A DNA stretch of 6,207 nucleotides, taken from assembly GCA_019312705.1 (NCBI GenBank), contig JAFDCW010000293.1, forward strand, positions 1 to 6,207, given 5' to 3'. The position numbers were made by a program, and so were the translations under genes. The stretch's first letter is position 1. Each line of letters opens with the position of its first letter. The notes beneath the pieces are model-generated. The model worked only from the letters and a program-made list of their open reading frames with translations, had not been told where the DNA came from and searched no databases. This DNA comes from Deltaproteobacteria bacterium. Its GTDB lineage: Bacteria > Myxococcota > Polyangia > Polyangiales > B10-G4. Positions 1-6,207 of the stretch are shown here, piece after piece.

Positions 1-1457
1 GCCTGGAGCTTGTCGGCGTGTTCCCTGAAGTAATAACTGAGCCCGCCGGTCACCTCCTGGCGGTCGCCGAGGCTCGAGTCCGCGAGGCCGTGCACGATGG
101 CGTAGCGCCCTTCGATCTCGAGGGGGAACCACGGCAAGACGTAGCCGCCCTGGACGTTGAGCCCCCAACCATCGCGAGGAGGAACCGCCGGGATGGGAAG
201 CCCGGAGTCGTCGAGGTTGCCGCCGGGGGCCCGAGAGCCATCGCGCCACGCAAACTCACTGAGCACCGAAAGCCCGGCCCACTTGAACATCAAGTCGGCG
301 AAGTAGTGGTGGCTGGTCGTCGTACCGCCGTCGGCGGGCGGGCTTCCGATGGGGCCCCGGTCGCGGGCCCCGCGATCCATGAACGCGTAGCTCGTACCGA
401 CGGCCAAGCGGGGGCCGGTGCGCTCGAAATCGCCCTCGGTGTAGCTCTCGAAGCGGCCGAAGGGCGTGACTTCGAAGTGGCCGAGGTACATGAGGTTGAA
501 GTCGCCGAAGCCGCGGGCATCGCGACCGCGGCCGGAATAGATGCCAACGCTGTACATGAAGAGGTCGAGGCCACCGATGTCTCGACTTCCGACCTGAATG
601 CCGACGTCGCGGTCGAGGGTGAACTCGGAGTTGAGGAGCGAGCGGTCGACGAGTTGGAGGTTCGCCGACGAGATGACGCGCTGACGGTTGGAGGCGACCT
701 TGAACTGCCCGACGCGTATCTCGAACTCGCGCAGATGGCGAAACTCGGCGAAGTAGGAGAGCAATGGGGATCGCGTCGGCGTGCGCGCATCGGGGTCGAG
801 GTTGTCTCGCACGCCGAGGTCCGAAGGCGAGAAGGCGAGTTCGAGCTTGAAGCGCACGTCAGGCCCGAAGAGGTTGCCCTGGAACTTCACTCGCGCGCGG
901 CGGATCGTGATCTCGTGCTCTGGAGACAGGCCCGGCAGGTTCACCACCGTCCACCGGGGCTGCACCCGGGCACTAAAGCGCAGGCCGAAGTGTCCGTCGT
1001 CGCTCCGGAGCTGCAGGCCACCACCGGGGGCGAAGTGAATGTTGCCCGTGACCGGGCGGTCGTCCATCGGGAGGGCGTCGTCACCGGGCTCCGTATGCTC
1101 ACGGACGGGCACATAAGCAGGGGCCTCGGGGACCGCCTCTGTGGTGCTTGCGGTGGGCGTCTCGATCGCCTCGTCCGGCGGGGAGGGGCGGTCGTCACCC
1201 GAGGCACTCGCCGGAGGGGTTGGGGTCGTTCCTTCGTCGCCGGTCGCCGAAACCGCCGGCGACGCGGCGGCGGAGTCAGCCGTCGGCTCCGCGGAGGATG
1301 GGGGCGGTTCGGCCTGCGGGGGCAGAACCTCCTCGTCGCCCAGTTCGGTACCCGGGTCTACGTCCTGGGCCACCGCCGAAGAGGCGGCGATCAGCGCCCA
1401 GAGGACGGTGGATAGAACGGTGCCCAAAGCGAGCCTGTCGAACTGATTTCCCACCAC
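1..1457 (-). CDS. Phosphate-selective porin O/P-like outer-membrane porin (3' end outside window)
   Basis: The minus strand is open from an in-frame TAG just upstream of a GTG-GTG pair (1457 or 1454) to the left edge, giving at least 485 residues with no stop. The product starts with a signal peptide: a hydrophobic core at about residues 9-25 and an AVA-Q signal peptidase I site after residue 30. A Pro/Ala/Ser/Thr/acidic low-complexity stretch follows (about 31-133), then a beta-barrel region with alternating polar and aromatic residues. Segments typical of the OprO/OprP family are visible: IRRARVKFQGNLFGPD near 185-200, VGQFKVASNRQRV near 249-261, VDRSLLNSEF near 270-279 and RDVGIQVG near 283-290. 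Family members form trimeric outer-membrane channels for phosphate, polyphosphate or other anions; specificity cannot be read here. The long linker is unusual, since the barrel normally begins soon after the signal peptide. No strong Shine-Dalgarno is seen; AGAAGG lies about 14 nt before the first GTG. The C-terminal strands are missing because the window ends. Confidence 0.88.
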   Translation of the reverse strand, partial: MVGNQFDRLALGTVLSTVLWALIAASSAVAQDVDPGTELGDEEVLPPQAEPPPSSAEPTADSAAASPAVSATGDEGTTPTPPASASGDDRPSPPDEAIETPTASTTEAVPEAPAYVPVREHTEPGDDALPMDDRPVTGNIHFAPGGGLQLRSDDGHFGLRFSARVQPRWTVVNLPGLSPEHEITIRRARVKFQGNLFGPDVRFKLELAFSPSDLGVRDNLDPDARTPTRSPLLSYFAEFRHLREFEIRVGQFKVASNRQRVISSANLQLVDRSLLNSEFTLDRDVGIQVGSRDIGGLDLFMYSVGIYSGRGRDARGFGDFNLMYLGHFEVTPFGRFESYTEGDFERTGPRLAVGTSYAFMDRGARDRGPIGSPPADGGTTTSHHYFADLMFKWAGLSVLSEFAWRDGSRAPGGNLDDSGLPIPAVPPRDGWGLNVQGGYVLPWFPLEIEGRYAIVHGLADSSLGDRQEVTGGLSYYFREHADKLQ

Positions 1458-1786
1458 ACAAAGGAGATACGCCTTCTAAGTGTCGGTCCGGTGACGGCTA
1501 GGTCGCGCGATCGTGTCCGGTCTCGAACAGACCTGTCACAGTTCCGGGCTCAGGCCGGCCTGACCACGCGCCCTCTCGACGGGGTCCGGAGGGAAGCGCG
1601 GGGATCTATTGATGATCTTCCGCCCGCTCGGGGGCCGGGCAGCCTCGGGCCCCCCGCCGCGTACGCGGAAACGGTGCCGGCTGAGGTAGACCCGCCGTTC
1701 GGGTCGGCCGAACCTTCGGCTGACGATCGGTCGAGGCGGCTAGGGGAACCATTGCACCAGCGCCGCAGAGGGCGCTAGCTCAGGCG
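1458..1786. other. Gene-free intergenic region of about 330 bp with small inverted repeats
   Basis: This stretch lies between the start of the porin gene and the end of hpf, both on the minus strand, so it should hold the porin promoter and 5' leader. I see no convincing gene; a GTG-started plus-strand frame at 1491-1778 has no ribosome binding site or recognisable motif. Inverted repeats seen: GGTCT-5-AGACC (1519-1533), CGGGGG/CCCCCCG around 1629-1656, GTTCGG-5-CCGAAC (1697-1713), an overlapping 8-bp stem (1703-1724), and AGCGCC-6-GGCGCT (1759-1776). On the minus strand GTGACA, followed 18 nt later by CACGAT, is a very weak promoter candidate for the porin (around 1507-1540). Hairpins of this size are common by chance in GC-rich DNA. 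Confidence 0.6.
1759..1776 (-). terminator. Terminator-like hairpin downstream of hpf, without a U-tract
   Basis: A perfect 6-bp stem, AGCGCC/GGCGCT, with a 6-nt loop begins about 10 nt after the hpf stop codon. The position suits a transcript end. However, the bases after the stem in the direction of hpf transcription (GGTGCAATGG) contain no T-run, so a classical intrinsic terminator is not supported. It may instead protect the 3' end or be chance structure. Confidence 0.25.
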
Positions 1787-2119
1787 TCAGCGGTGGTGGG
1801 AGGCCTGCCGCGAAACGTGGTCCTTCACCTGTCGCACGGCGGCGTCGAAGGCGTCTCGTATCGAAACATGCACGTCTTCGTGATCGCCGCGCTCGGGGTC
1901 GCGGTCGATGTTGATTTCGCGGCCGGGGAGCGTCACGTGCAGCTTCACGTGATGGACGCGTCCCTTGTGTTGGTGCTTGTGGGGGGTCTCTACGACCACG
2001 TGGCAGCTGGTGATGTGTTCGTGAAAGGCTTCGAGCTTCTCGGCCTTCTGCCGGATTGCGGTCTCGAGCGCCTCGGAGGGCTCCATGTCACGAAAGGTGA
2101 TTTGCAAGGGGAGTTGCAC
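1787..2119 (-). CDS. Short HPF/RaiA-family ribosome hibernation / ribosome-associated inhibitor protein
   Basis: This 110-residue protein has the single S30AE/HPF-like domain of the HPF/RaiA/YfiA family, with no C-terminal dimerisation extension. The pattern is beta-alpha-beta-beta-beta-alpha: MQLPLQITFRDMEPSEALE, an amphipathic helix AIRQKAEKLEAF, the strand SCHVVVETP, a His-rich turn KHQHKGRVHHVKLHV (about 48-62), LPGREINIDRD, and a final helix DAFDAAVRQVKDHV. Family members bind the 30S decoding channel, competing with mRNA and tRNA, and help ribosomes stay inactive and stable in stationary phase or stress. The GTG start at 2119 is chosen because AAAGGAG lies 8 nt upstream and the HPF homology begins exactly there. 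The frame stays open to an ATG at 2344, but that extension overlaps the divergent gene and is not HPF-like. Unlike the common arrangement in Proteobacteria, no rpoN or PTS gene is adjacent. hpf, raiA or yfiA would all be plausible symbols, so none is assigned. Confidence 0.92.
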   Translation of the reverse strand: MQLPLQITFRDMEPSEALETAIRQKAEKLEAFHEHITSCHVVVETPHKHQHKGRVHHVKLHVTLPGREINIDRDPERGDHEDVHVSIRDAFDAAVRQVKDHVSRQASHHR

Positions 2120-2127
2120 AGTCGGGG

Positions 2128-2134
2128 CTCCTTT
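2128..2134 (-). promoter_or_regulatory. Shine-Dalgarno of the hpf/raiA gene
   Basis: On the minus strand AAAGGAG is separated by 8 nt (CCCCGACT) from GTG at 2119-2117. It decides the hpf start in favour of GTG over upstream in-frame codons such as the ATG at 2344. Confidence 0.8.
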
Positions 2135-2183
2135 GGATGCCTGGAAAGTAAGCACCAAGTGCGATAACGCTAGGGTGGATCTG

Positions 2184-2189
2184 TATGAT
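2184..2189 (+). promoter_or_regulatory. Possible -10 element for the three-domain fusion gene
   Basis: TATGAT matches the sigma-70 -10 consensus at five of six positions and lies about 50 nt upstream of the preferred ATG at 2238, which would give a leader of roughly 40 nt. No good -35 hexamer is found 16-18 nt further upstream, so activator dependence or a chance match are both possible. A small inverted repeat, GCAC-CAA-GTGC (2152-2162), lies just upstream, in the position of a possible regulator site, but it is short. Confidence 0.25.
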
Positions 2190-2237
2190 GAACGCCGACC
2201 CGTCGCGGCAATCGCCACGGGAGCCAGGCACCCACCG

Positions 2238-5180
2238 ATGATGACCCCCAAATCGACGGCCACACCGCAGACGGAAGTCGTCGATGGCTTGGCCCAACTC
2301 CCGGCTCTCCTGGCGCGGTGGGGGACGAAGAAAGTGTTCCTCATCGTCGGTCCATCTCGGCGTTTCGTCGATCGCCTCGACCTCGGCGACCTCCCGATGA
2401 GCGTCTTCGACGGGGCGGCCGTGCACGTGCCCCAGGCGACCGTCGAGGCCGCGAAGGCGGCGCTGACTCAGAGCGAAGCAGATACCGTGGTGACCCTCGG
2501 AGGGGGCGCCGCGACGGGGCTGGGCAAAGCTCTGCGCCTCGGCCACCAGGTGCGATTCGTCGCGATTCCGTCGACCTATTCCGGCTCCGAGATGACCAAC
2601 ATCTGGGGCACGACCCGGGACGGAGACAAGGAGACGGGGCGAGACGATCGCGTGCGCCCCGACGCCATCGTGCGCGAGACGGGCCTCTTCACCGACATGC
2701 CGAAGAAGCTCACCCTCACCAGCCTCCTGAACGCGATGGCACATCCGGTGAGCGCGCTCTCGACCGGTACCCTCGAGCTACCGGACCGGGCGGCGGCATT
2801 CTCTGCGGTCGAGCGCCTCTCGTCGGCGGTTGCTCTCCTCGCCGGGGACCCGGGGTCCAGAGAAGGGCGCCGGGCGGCGGTCGAGGGCGCCGCCCTCGCG
2901 GGGTCGATCATCGACCGCGGTGCCTTCGGGCGCCACCACTCCTTGGCCCATCTGCTCGGAGGCCGCTTCGGGCTCGACCACTCGAGCCTGCATGCGGTGT
3001 TGTTGCCCCACACCCTGTACCGGCTCCGCGGAGAAGACCGGTCGCTCTACGACGCCATCGCCGCGGCGGCCCGCGAGCCGGACCTGCCGGCAACGCTCTA
3101 CGACGCCCTCACCCGAGCGGGCGCGGCACGCTCTCTCGTCGACCTCGGCGTGCAGCACGAAGCCCTCGACGTCCTGGGCGAAGAACACGAGATCGCAAGG
3201 GAGGGATGGGCCCTGGACGCCCGCTTCGGCATTCGCCCTTCGGTGCACGTGCGCCGGGAAAAGGACGAAGGGTGGCCAGACACGTCGGTCCACGGCCCGC
3301 CCCTGGCCGACGCGAGGCGGGTCGTCGTCTTCTTTCACGGCCGAGGCGCCAATGCCGGGCGAGCCGTCACCGACGCCCTCGCGATGACGGGGAACGATCC
3401 GGGGACGACGGTGGTCGCGCCGGAGGCCCGGGACAACCGCTGGTATTCGAGGAGCTATCGCGCGGGTCAGGAGGACCACGGGGAGGAACTCACGGAAGCT
3501 CTGCGGGCGGGGCGGGACATCATTACGTGGGTCCTCGCTTCGGTCCCCCCCGAGCGGGTCTACATCGCTGGATTTTCTCAGGGTGCGTGCCTCGCGACGG
3601 AGCTCTTCGCTCGCAGTGGGGCACGCCTCGGCGGTCTCATCGCTCTTTCGGGCGCGCGCATTGGCCCCGCCGACGCTCAACCCAAGCTGATGAGAAACCT
3701 GGCCGGCACGCGAGTCGTGCTCGGGGTGAGTCGACGAGATCCATGGATCGATCTCGCCGACGTGCAGCGCGCCGCCGAGGAGTTTCGCGCAGCGGGCGCC
3801 GACGTGACCGTCGCCCTCGGCGCGGGGGACGCGCATCAGATCACGGCCCGCCAACGAGTCGCCGCCCGGGAGGCGCTCTTCGGCGTCTCTGTCCGGAACG
3901 GGTCCGCGGGGTTCGGCAACTTCCATCAGAGCGAGGCACTCGCGGGCGCGCTGCCGCTACACCAAAACAGCCCGCAGCCCGCGCCCTACGGCCTCTACGC
4001 AGAACAGGTCAACGGCACGGGATTCGGGGCACCGCGTCACCAGAACCAACGTACGTGGTTCTACCGGGTCCGGCCCGCGGCCCAGCACGTGCCCTTCGTC
4101 CCCGTCCCACACCCGACCCTGCTTTCGGATTGGGATGCCGTCGGCGCAGACCCCAACCTCATCGCCCACCGCCCGCTCCCGGCCCCCGAGGCTGTGACGG
4201 ATTTCGTCGATGGGCTGCATACCTACGGCGGTGCCGGCCATCCGAATACGCGTCGCGGCTACGCCATCCACCTCTACGCGGCCAACGCGAGCATGGAGCA
4301 CCGCAGCTTCTACGACGCGGACGGCGACCTGCTCATCATCCCCCAGGAAGGCGCCCTCACGGTACTCACCGAACTCGGAGTTCTCGACGTCGCGCCGGGA
4401 CAGGTGATGCTCATGCCGCGAGGGCTGAAGTTTTCGGTCCTGCTCGTGCACGCGTTTGCCCGGGGGTGGGTCGGGGAGGTCTACGGCCGGCACTTCGAAC
4501 TGCCGGAACGGGGGCCCGTCGGGTCCAATGGCCTCGCCGACGCACGTCACTTTCGGGCACCGACGGCCCATTTCGAAGACCGCATCGACCCCGGGTTTCG
4601 CGTCGCCGCGAAGCTCGGCAACCGTTTATTCGAGGCGACCCAGGACCACTCGCCCTACGATGTCGTCGCCTGGCACGGCAACTACACCCCTCTCGTCTAC
4701 GACCTCGCCGACTTCTCACCGGTTGGCAACGTACGCATAGACCACCCGGACCCCTCGATTCACACCGTCCTGAGCGCACCCCTCGACGAGGCGGGGTCGA
4801 GTACCCTCGACTTCGTCTTCTTTCCGCCCCGGTGGGACACGGTGGAGCACACGTTCCGGCCACCCTTCTTCCATCGCAACGCAACCACCGAGATCAACGG
4901 CATCATCGGAGACCCCCACCTACGCCCGGACGACGCCTTCGCGCCCGGCCTCACCTTCACCACACCGTCGATGACAGCTCACGGCATCCGCTCCCAAGGG
5001 GTCGAGAATGCCCTCGCGAAGAGCGATGACCACCACCGCATTTCAGACGAATCACGGTGGTTTCAGTTCGAGACCGCCCTGCCCTTCGGCCTCACCTCGT
5101 GGGCCCGGGACACCTCCTTGCGCATCGGCGACTGGCCGAGCGTATGGGGGTCCCACCGAACGCATTTCGACGTAAAGTAG
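2238..5180 (+). CDS. Three-domain fusion: maleylacetate reductase-like / carboxylesterase-family hydrolase / homogentisate 1,2-dioxygenase-like
   Basis: This is one unbroken frame of 980 residues. Residues about 12-335 resemble maleylacetate reductase of the iron-type alcohol dehydrogenase superfamily: a glycine-rich GGGAATGLGKA (88-98), IPSTYSGSEMTNIWG (110-124), TGRDDRVRP, and a metal-site pattern N165/H169/H234/H248, with Asn where other family members carry Asp. Residues about 350-549 are an alpha/beta hydrolase of the phospholipase/carboxylesterase family: oxyanion loop FFHGRGAN, nucleophile GFSQGA (S447), D501 in RRDPW and H533 in GDAHQ. Residues about 555-980 match homogentisate dioxygenase along its whole length: GFGNFHQSEA, NSPQPAPYGLYAEQ, GLHTYGGAG, WHGNYTP, DHPDPSI (proposed base H836), FRPPFFHRN with iron ligand H879, then E885 and H915. 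Neither junction has an in-frame ATG, GTG or TTG near the next domain, so internal starts are unlikely. ATG 2238 (or 2241) is chosen because homology starts soon after; the Shine-Dalgarno is weak, and GTG 2175 is an alternative. Probable cytosolic ring-cleavage pathway enzyme, transcribed alone; substrate inferred, not shown. Confidence 0.9.
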   Translation: MMTPKSTATPQTEVVDGLAQLPALLARWGTKKVFLIVGPSRRFVDRLDLGDLPMSVFDGAAVHVPQATVEAAKAALTQSEADTVVTLGGGAATGLGKALRLGHQVRFVAIPSTYSGSEMTNIWGTTRDGDKETGRDDRVRPDAIVRETGLFTDMPKKLTLTSLLNAMAHPVSALSTGTLELPDRAAAFSAVERLSSAVALLAGDPGSREGRRAAVEGAALAGSIIDRGAFGRHHSLAHLLGGRFGLDHSSLHAVLLPHTLYRLRGEDRSLYDAIAAAAREPDLPATLYDALTRAGAARSLVDLGVQHEALDVLGEEHEIAREGWALDARFGIRPSVHVRREKDEGWPDTSVHGPPLADARRVVVFFHGRGANAGRAVTDALAMTGNDPGTTVVAPEARDNRWYSRSYRAGQEDHGEELTEALRAGRDIITWVLASVPPERVYIAGFSQGACLATELFARSGARLGGLIALSGARIGPADAQPKLMRNLAGTRVVLGVSRRDPWIDLADVQRAAEEFRAAGADVTVALGAGDAHQITARQRVAAREALFGVSVRNGSAGFGNFHQSEALAGALPLHQNSPQPAPYGLYAEQVNGTGFGAPRHQNQRTWFYRVRPAAQHVPFVPVPHPTLLSDWDAVGADPNLIAHRPLPAPEAVTDFVDGLHTYGGAGHPNTRRGYAIHLYAANASMEHRSFYDADGDLLIIPQEGALTVLTELGVLDVAPGQVMLMPRGLKFSVLLVHAFARGWVGEVYGRHFELPERGPVGSNGLADARHFRAPTAHFEDRIDPGFRVAAKLGNRLFEATQDHSPYDVVAWHGNYTPLVYDLADFSPVGNVRIDHPDPSIHTVLSAPLDEAGSSTLDFVFFPPRWDTVEHTFRPPFFHRNATTEINGIIGDPHLRPDDAFAPGLTFTTPSMTAHGIRSQGVENALAKSDDHHRISDESRWFQFETALPFGLTSWARDTSLRIGDWPSVWGSHRTHFDVK

Positions 5181-5224
5181 GCTCCGGATGGGCGACGAAC
5201 GCGATCCCCGGGCTTAGGCCTGTC

Positions 5225-6207
5225 TCAGGACTGGGTCGGCTCGCATTGCTCCTGAGGAATCAGGACGCCGGTGGACTGCAAGACGTTCCTGCGAATCTCT
5301 TCGGTCATCATCTCTTCGATCGCACCGCGGTCGGCGAAGAGGTCCCAAACCGAAAGCTCTTCCTCCGGGGCTTTGGGGTCCTGCATCTCGAGGGCGCGAA
5401 CGAGTTGGAAGCGCTCGGTCGGCGCGGGGTGGCTGTCGTAGACCGACGCTTCGCGGTCGAGCTGCTCGGCGATGGCTTGGTCGATGTCCTCGGGCGATGC
5501 GTTCTCTTCGGGCTGATAGTGGTAGAAATTGGAGAGCGCGCGCTGGCCGTCGATGACCTCATTGAGGGTGCTGTTCACGTGGGCGTTAAAGCGGATCCCC
5601 GCGGTGACCACGTGTCGGAGGCCGCGCTCAAAGGCGCGCGGGCCGTAGGAAACCGCGGCCCAGCGGTCGGCGAGGACCTCCTGGAGTCGCGAGGCGCCGT
5701 GGGAGATGCGCACGAAGACGCGCTCGAAGGCCCGCAGGAAGAGCCACGCCGGGTTGTACCAGGCAGCCGCGCCGCCTTCGGCGAGGCCCACCGCCATCTT
5801 GTAAAGCGAACGGCGCACGGCGAGGGCGAAACCGCCGCCAGCGGTGTCGCGATTGACGAAGTGCCCATACTCGTGGGCGATGATCGCCTTGAACGCTTGC
5901 TGATCCATGCCGTCGAGGACCGCCGCGCCTAGGATGAGGCAACGGTCGGCGCTGCCCCGAAGCTGCTGCCCCACCCCGCCGCGCTCGAAGACGGCGAGCT
6001 CGGTGCCCGGTGTCAGATAGACATGGTGGACCTTCTCGGTGCCGACTTTGTCCGCAACTTCGCCGAGGACCCGCGAGAGCTCCGGATGTTCGGTGAGGTC
6101 GAGCTCGGGGCCAGGGTCTTCGTCTTTGACGCGCACGAAGAGGCTCTTGCCCACTGCGTAGACGCTGACGAGGGCGGCGATGCCGATGAGGGCCACCAGC
6201 TTCACCG
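5225..6207 (-). CDS. M48-family zinc metallopeptidase (5' end outside window)
   Basis: At least 326 residues are visible, reading leftward to TGA at 5225-5227. The zinc motif HEYGH (111-115, counted from the GTG at 6205) sits in AIIAHEYGHFVNRD, and the likely third zinc ligand is E176 in QEVLADR, as in M48 peptidases. A later SHPAPTERF motif (about 258-266) is also typical of the family. A hydrophobic segment at 3-18 and another near 146-160 suggest membrane attachment. M48 members include HtpX- and Ste24-like enzymes acting in membrane protein or lipoprotein quality control; the substrate here is unknown. The GTG at the window edge is in frame, but the protein probably begins further upstream with more membrane segments, so I treat it as 5'-partial. 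The gene converges with the fusion gene, leaving 44 bp between the stops; no terminator with a T-tract is visible in that gap. The C-terminal tail after about residue 275 is acidic and unrecognised. Confidence 0.88.
   Translation of the reverse strand, partial: VKLVALIGIAALVSVYAVGKSLFVRVKDEDPGPELDLTEHPELSRVLGEVADKVGTEKVHHVYLTPGTELAVFERGGVGQQLRGSADRCLILGAAVLDGMDQQAFKAIIAHEYGHFVNRDTAGGGFALAVRRSLYKMAVGLAEGGAAAWYNPAWLFLRAFERVFVRISHGASRLQEVLADRWAAVSYGPRAFERGLRHVVTAGIRFNAHVNSTLNEVIDGQRALSNFYHYQPEENASPEDIDQAIAEQLDREASVYDSHPAPTERFQLVRALEMQDPKAPEEELSVWDLFADRGAIEEMMTEEIRRNVLQSTGVLIPQEQCEPTQS

Noticed and set aside
18..1415. Long plus-strand open frame of 465 codons
   Set aside because: It is antisense to the porin gene. 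Its translation is Arg/Gly/Val/Glu-rich with no recognisable domain, while the minus frame has a signal peptide and porin motifs.
1491..1778. GTG-started plus-strand frame of 95 codons in the intergenic region
   Set aside because: It has no Shine-Dalgarno, no motif and a composition like random GC-rich DNA.
2085..2237. Upstream extension of the fusion gene to a start at 2085
   Set aside because: This part overlaps the hpf start on the opposite strand and has no similarity to maleylacetate reductase; homology begins after the ATG at 2238.
2120..2344. N-terminal extension of hpf to an ATG at 2344
   Set aside because: The extra 75 residues are not HPF-like and overlap the fusion gene; a strong AAAGGAG precedes GTG 2119.
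3885..3900. Separate start codon for the homogentisate dioxygenase domain
   Set aside because: No in-frame ATG, GTG or TTG and no Shine-Dalgarno lies at the hydrolase-dioxygenase junction, so independent translation is not supported.
2778..3926. Minus-strand frame of 382 codons antisense to the fusion gene
   Set aside because: It has no recognisable domain and is fully covered by well-supported plus-strand coding sequence.
2318..5029. Plus-strand frame of 903 codons inside the fusion gene
   Set aside because: It is extremely Arg/Pro-rich, as expected of an out-of-frame reading of GC-rich coding DNA, and the overlapping frame encodes three recognised enzymes.
5219..5229. CCTG-TCT-CAGG hairpin at the convergent gene ends as a terminator
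   Set aside because: The stem is only 4 bp, overlaps the M48 stop codon and has no T-tract on either side.
5057..5932. Plus-strand open frame of 291 codons
   Set aside because: It overlaps the dioxygenase end and lies antisense to the M48 peptidase, and has no family motifs; it is a GC-rich shadow frame.

Overview
This is a GC-rich window from a Gram-negative bacterium. An outer-membrane porin of the OprO/OprP type with a signal peptide implies an outer membrane. The codon use, and the mix of a porin with a low-complexity linker, an aromatic ring-cleavage enzyme and an M48 protease, would fit Myxococcota or a relative, but nothing in the sequence fixes the lineage. I see no mobile elements, CRISPR array, tRNA or rRNA.

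Layout from left to right: (1) the 5' part of a phosphate-selective-porin-like gene on the minus strand, running off the left edge; (2) a gene-free stretch of about 330 bp holding several small hairpins; (3) a short hpf/raiA-type ribosome hibernation factor on the minus strand, with a clear Shine-Dalgarno that fixes its start; (4) a 118-bp divergent intergenic region; (5) a single 980-residue plus-strand gene filling almost half of the window; (6) a 44-bp convergent gap and a minus-strand M48-type metallopeptidase running off the right edge.

The centrepiece is gene (5). It is a three-enzyme fusion in one uninterrupted reading frame: a maleylacetate-reductase-like iron-type alcohol dehydrogenase (about residues 12-335), a phospholipase/carboxylesterase-family serine hydrolase with an intact Ser-Asp-His triad (about 350-549), and a full-length homogentisate 1,2-dioxygenase-family domain with intact iron ligands (about 555-980). 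A ring-cleaving dioxygenase, a hydrolase and a maleylacetate reductase together suggest a self-contained route from a hydroquinone-type ring (homogentisate or another substituted hydroquinone) through maleylacetate to 3-oxoadipate. The dioxygenase domain lacks several residues that are normally conserved around homogentisate, so its true substrate may differ.

The other genes are not obviously in the same pathway. The fusion gene has a divergent neighbour (hpf) and a convergent neighbour (M48), so it is probably transcribed alone. The porin might supply anionic substrates across the outer membrane, but no link to the fusion is visible beyond proximity.
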